Origin: JBCDCU01 sp039180865
GTDB lineage: Bacteria; Pseudomonadota; Alphaproteobacteria; Rhizobiales; JACESI01
NCBI GenBank assembly: GCA_039180865.1
Contig: JBCDCZ010000276.1
Span: 1-6,130 of the forward strand
Direction of reading: 5' to 3'
Length of the DNA: 6,130 nucleotides
The notes under the pieces are model-generated. The model was given only the letters and a program-made list of their open reading frames with translations, made no database searches and was not told the DNA's origin. This document shows positions 5,099 through 6,130 of the stretch, piece after piece (positions within the stretch are counted from its first letter, which is position 1; every line of letters starts with the position of its first letter). Both the position numbers and the translations under genes were made by a program.

Positions 5099-6034
5099 TT
5101 AACTCGCTTTGAGAGCTGCAGGACGGGCCTTTTTCACAAAAAGCCTGTTCAGGGCTGAGAGATACGCCTTGGCAGACGCAACGAGCGTGTCGGTGTCAGC
5201 TGCGCGCCCTGTCACCGTATGTCCTTCATCCTCCAAGCGTACCGAGACTTCAGCCTGGGCATCGGTGCCTTCGGTCACCGCATGAACCTGATAAAGCTGC
5301 AGGGTCGCGTTATGTGGAAGAATGGATTTGATCGCGTTGAAGGTCGCATCCACCGGTCCATCGCCGGTCGCCTCCATGGTGACGTGACGGCCTTCCACAT
5401 CAATGGTGATAATCGCTTTTTGCGGGCCGCCAGTTCCGCAGATAACCGTCAGCGCCATCACCTTATTGACATCGCTCCGGGTCGCAACTTCGTTTTCAAC
5501 GAGCGCCTCGATGTCCTCGTCGTAGACGTTCTTCTTGCGGTCGGCGAGATCCTTGAAGCGTTTGAATGCGTCGAGAAAGGCATTGTCACCAAGCTCATAG
5601 CCAAGATCATTGAGCTTCTCACGGAACGCATGGCGGCCTGAATGCTTACCCATGACAAGGGATGTCTCGCGCACACCGACCGATTCCGGTGTCATGATTT
5701 CATAGGTACCGGCGTTTTTCAGCATACCGTCCTGGTGAATACCGCTTTCATGCGCGAAGGCATTCCGTCCGACGATCGCCTTGTTGTACTGGACCGGAAA
5801 TCCGGAAACGGCAGCCACAAGTTTTGAAACCCGCGTCAAATGCGAGGTTTCGATACCGCACGCATAAGGTAATGCGTCGCCTCGGGTCTTTACAGCCATT
5901 ACAACTTCTTCAAGCGCGGCGTTTCCTGCCCGCTCACCAAGGCCGTTGATCGTACATTCGATCTGCCGGGCACCAGCTGCAACGCCTGCGAGCGAATTAG
6001 CAACTGCAAGTCCAAGATCGTTATGGCAATGGGT
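5099..6034 (-). CDS. leuA: 2-isopropylmalate synthase, C-terminal two thirds (5' part disrupted at an inversion junction)
   Basis: Condenses acetyl-CoA with 2-oxoisovalerate to give 2-isopropylmalate, the first committed step of leucine biosynthesis, in the cytoplasm. The visible part begins at the metal-binding HCHND (codons 6031-6017) in THCHNDLGLAVANSLAG. It continues with ECTINGLGERAGNAALEEV, then VGRNAFAHESGIHQDGML and VMGKHSGRHAF. The C-terminal leucine-sensing LeuA dimer domain covers the last 110 residues or so, including VICGTGGPQKA and ATGDGPVDATFNAI, so feedback inhibition by leucine is expected. It ends with TAA at 5101-5099. The minus-strand frame stays open to the window edge, but the residues upstream of HCHND (RVASIADHSTLSTRL and on) do not resemble LeuA, where a substrate-binding TIM-barrel segment should be. 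The N-terminal catalytic part is therefore missing here. Family call is certain; whether the gene is intact in the organism is not known. Confidence 0.93.
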   Translation of the reverse strand, partial: THCHNDLGLAVANSLAGVAAGARQIECTINGLGERAGNAALEEVVMAVKTRGDALPYACGIETSHLTRVSKLVAAVSGFPVQYNKAIVGRNAFAHESGIHQDGMLKNAGTYEIMTPESVGVRETSLVMGKHSGRHAFREKLNDLGYELGDNAFLDAFKRFKDLADRKKNVYDEDIEALVENEVATRSDVNKVMALTVICGTGGPQKAIITIDVEGRHVTMEATGDGPVDATFNAIKSILPHNATLQLYQVHAVTEGTDAQAEVSVRLEDEGHTVTGRAADTDTLVASAKAYLSALNRLFVKKARPAALKAS

Positions 6035-6130
6035 TCTCGAAATCATAACCGATACCGTGACGCTTGCGCGCAACCTCGTCGACAATGTCGAGTGGTCGGC
6101 AATGGATGCAACGCGCACATCGATCGAATA
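6033..6130 (+). pseudogene. leuA: Inverted internal fragment of 2-isopropylmalate synthase (earlier LeuA segment on the opposite strand)
   Basis: Read on the plus strand from 6033 (gtt ctc gaa), the frame gives 32 complete codons beginning VLEIITDTVTLAR and continuing into NLVDNVEWSAMDATRT (6072-6119), then SIE. This is the LeuA segment around the conserved DATRT block, which in an intact protein lies N-terminal to HCHND by roughly 55 residues (as in E. coli LeuA). Here it is head-to-head with the C-terminal part and on the wrong strand, and the intervening residues (including the TVGY region) are absent from the window. It has no start, no stop and no RBS, so it is not a gene by itself. It is either one side of a local inversion within leuA or a chimeric join. 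Confidence 0.85.

Noticed and set aside
5219..5641. 140-codon open frame on the plus strand inside leuA
   Set aside because: Antisense shadow of the strongly conserved LeuA C-terminal region.
6035..6118. N-terminal 28 residues of the apparent minus-strand LeuA frame starting at GTG 6118
   Set aside because: The translation does not resemble LeuA before HCHND; the same bases encode a convincing LeuA block on the plus strand, so the minus-strand reading is an accident of the inversion.

Overview
The window looks like a moderately GC-rich alphaproteobacterial genome segment. This is inferred from protein style, mainly the LeuA and the PotD/PotA-like transporter proteins; no rRNA or marker gene confirms it. 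It has four well-supported genes plus a fifth that is structurally disturbed at the right edge. No tRNA, rRNA, CRISPR array, insertion sequence or phage gene is visible.

Left part (1-2201, minus strand): the start of an ABC import operon of the spermidine/putrescine class. The ATPase comes first (2201-1110, TTG start). A 63-bp gap with a strong hairpin follows, then the periplasmic binding protein (from 1046, running off the left edge with only its last residues missing). The permease genes are not in the window and may lie further left.

Middle (2202-3381): a 202-bp divergent intergenic region rich in inverted repeats, then a ureohydrolase of the agmatinase type (2404-3381, plus strand) with all metal-binding motifs. 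A polyamine-class importer facing a guanidino-group hydrolase suggests a uptake-and-degrade module for agmatine or another guanidino compound, yielding urea plus an amine. The substrate is not proven by the sequence.

Right-middle (3380-4904, minus strand): a secreted 492-residue protein that resembles the glucoamylase-like / GH144-type (alpha/alpha)6-barrel family. It has a signal peptide and a Rho-independent terminator that overlaps the stop codon of the convergent ureohydrolase gene. Upstream of it is a 194-bp intergenic stretch with several short dyads.

Right end (5099-6130): the 3' two thirds of leuA (2-isopropylmalate synthase, leucine biosynthesis) on the minus strand. Just before the HCHND metal motif the LeuA coding sequence stops matching. 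The last ~98 bases instead encode an earlier part of LeuA on the PLUS strand. This is an inversion with a gap: either a real rearrangement or, more likely, an amplification or assembly chimera at a contig end. It is the most notable anomaly here. I see no convincing undescribed system in this window.
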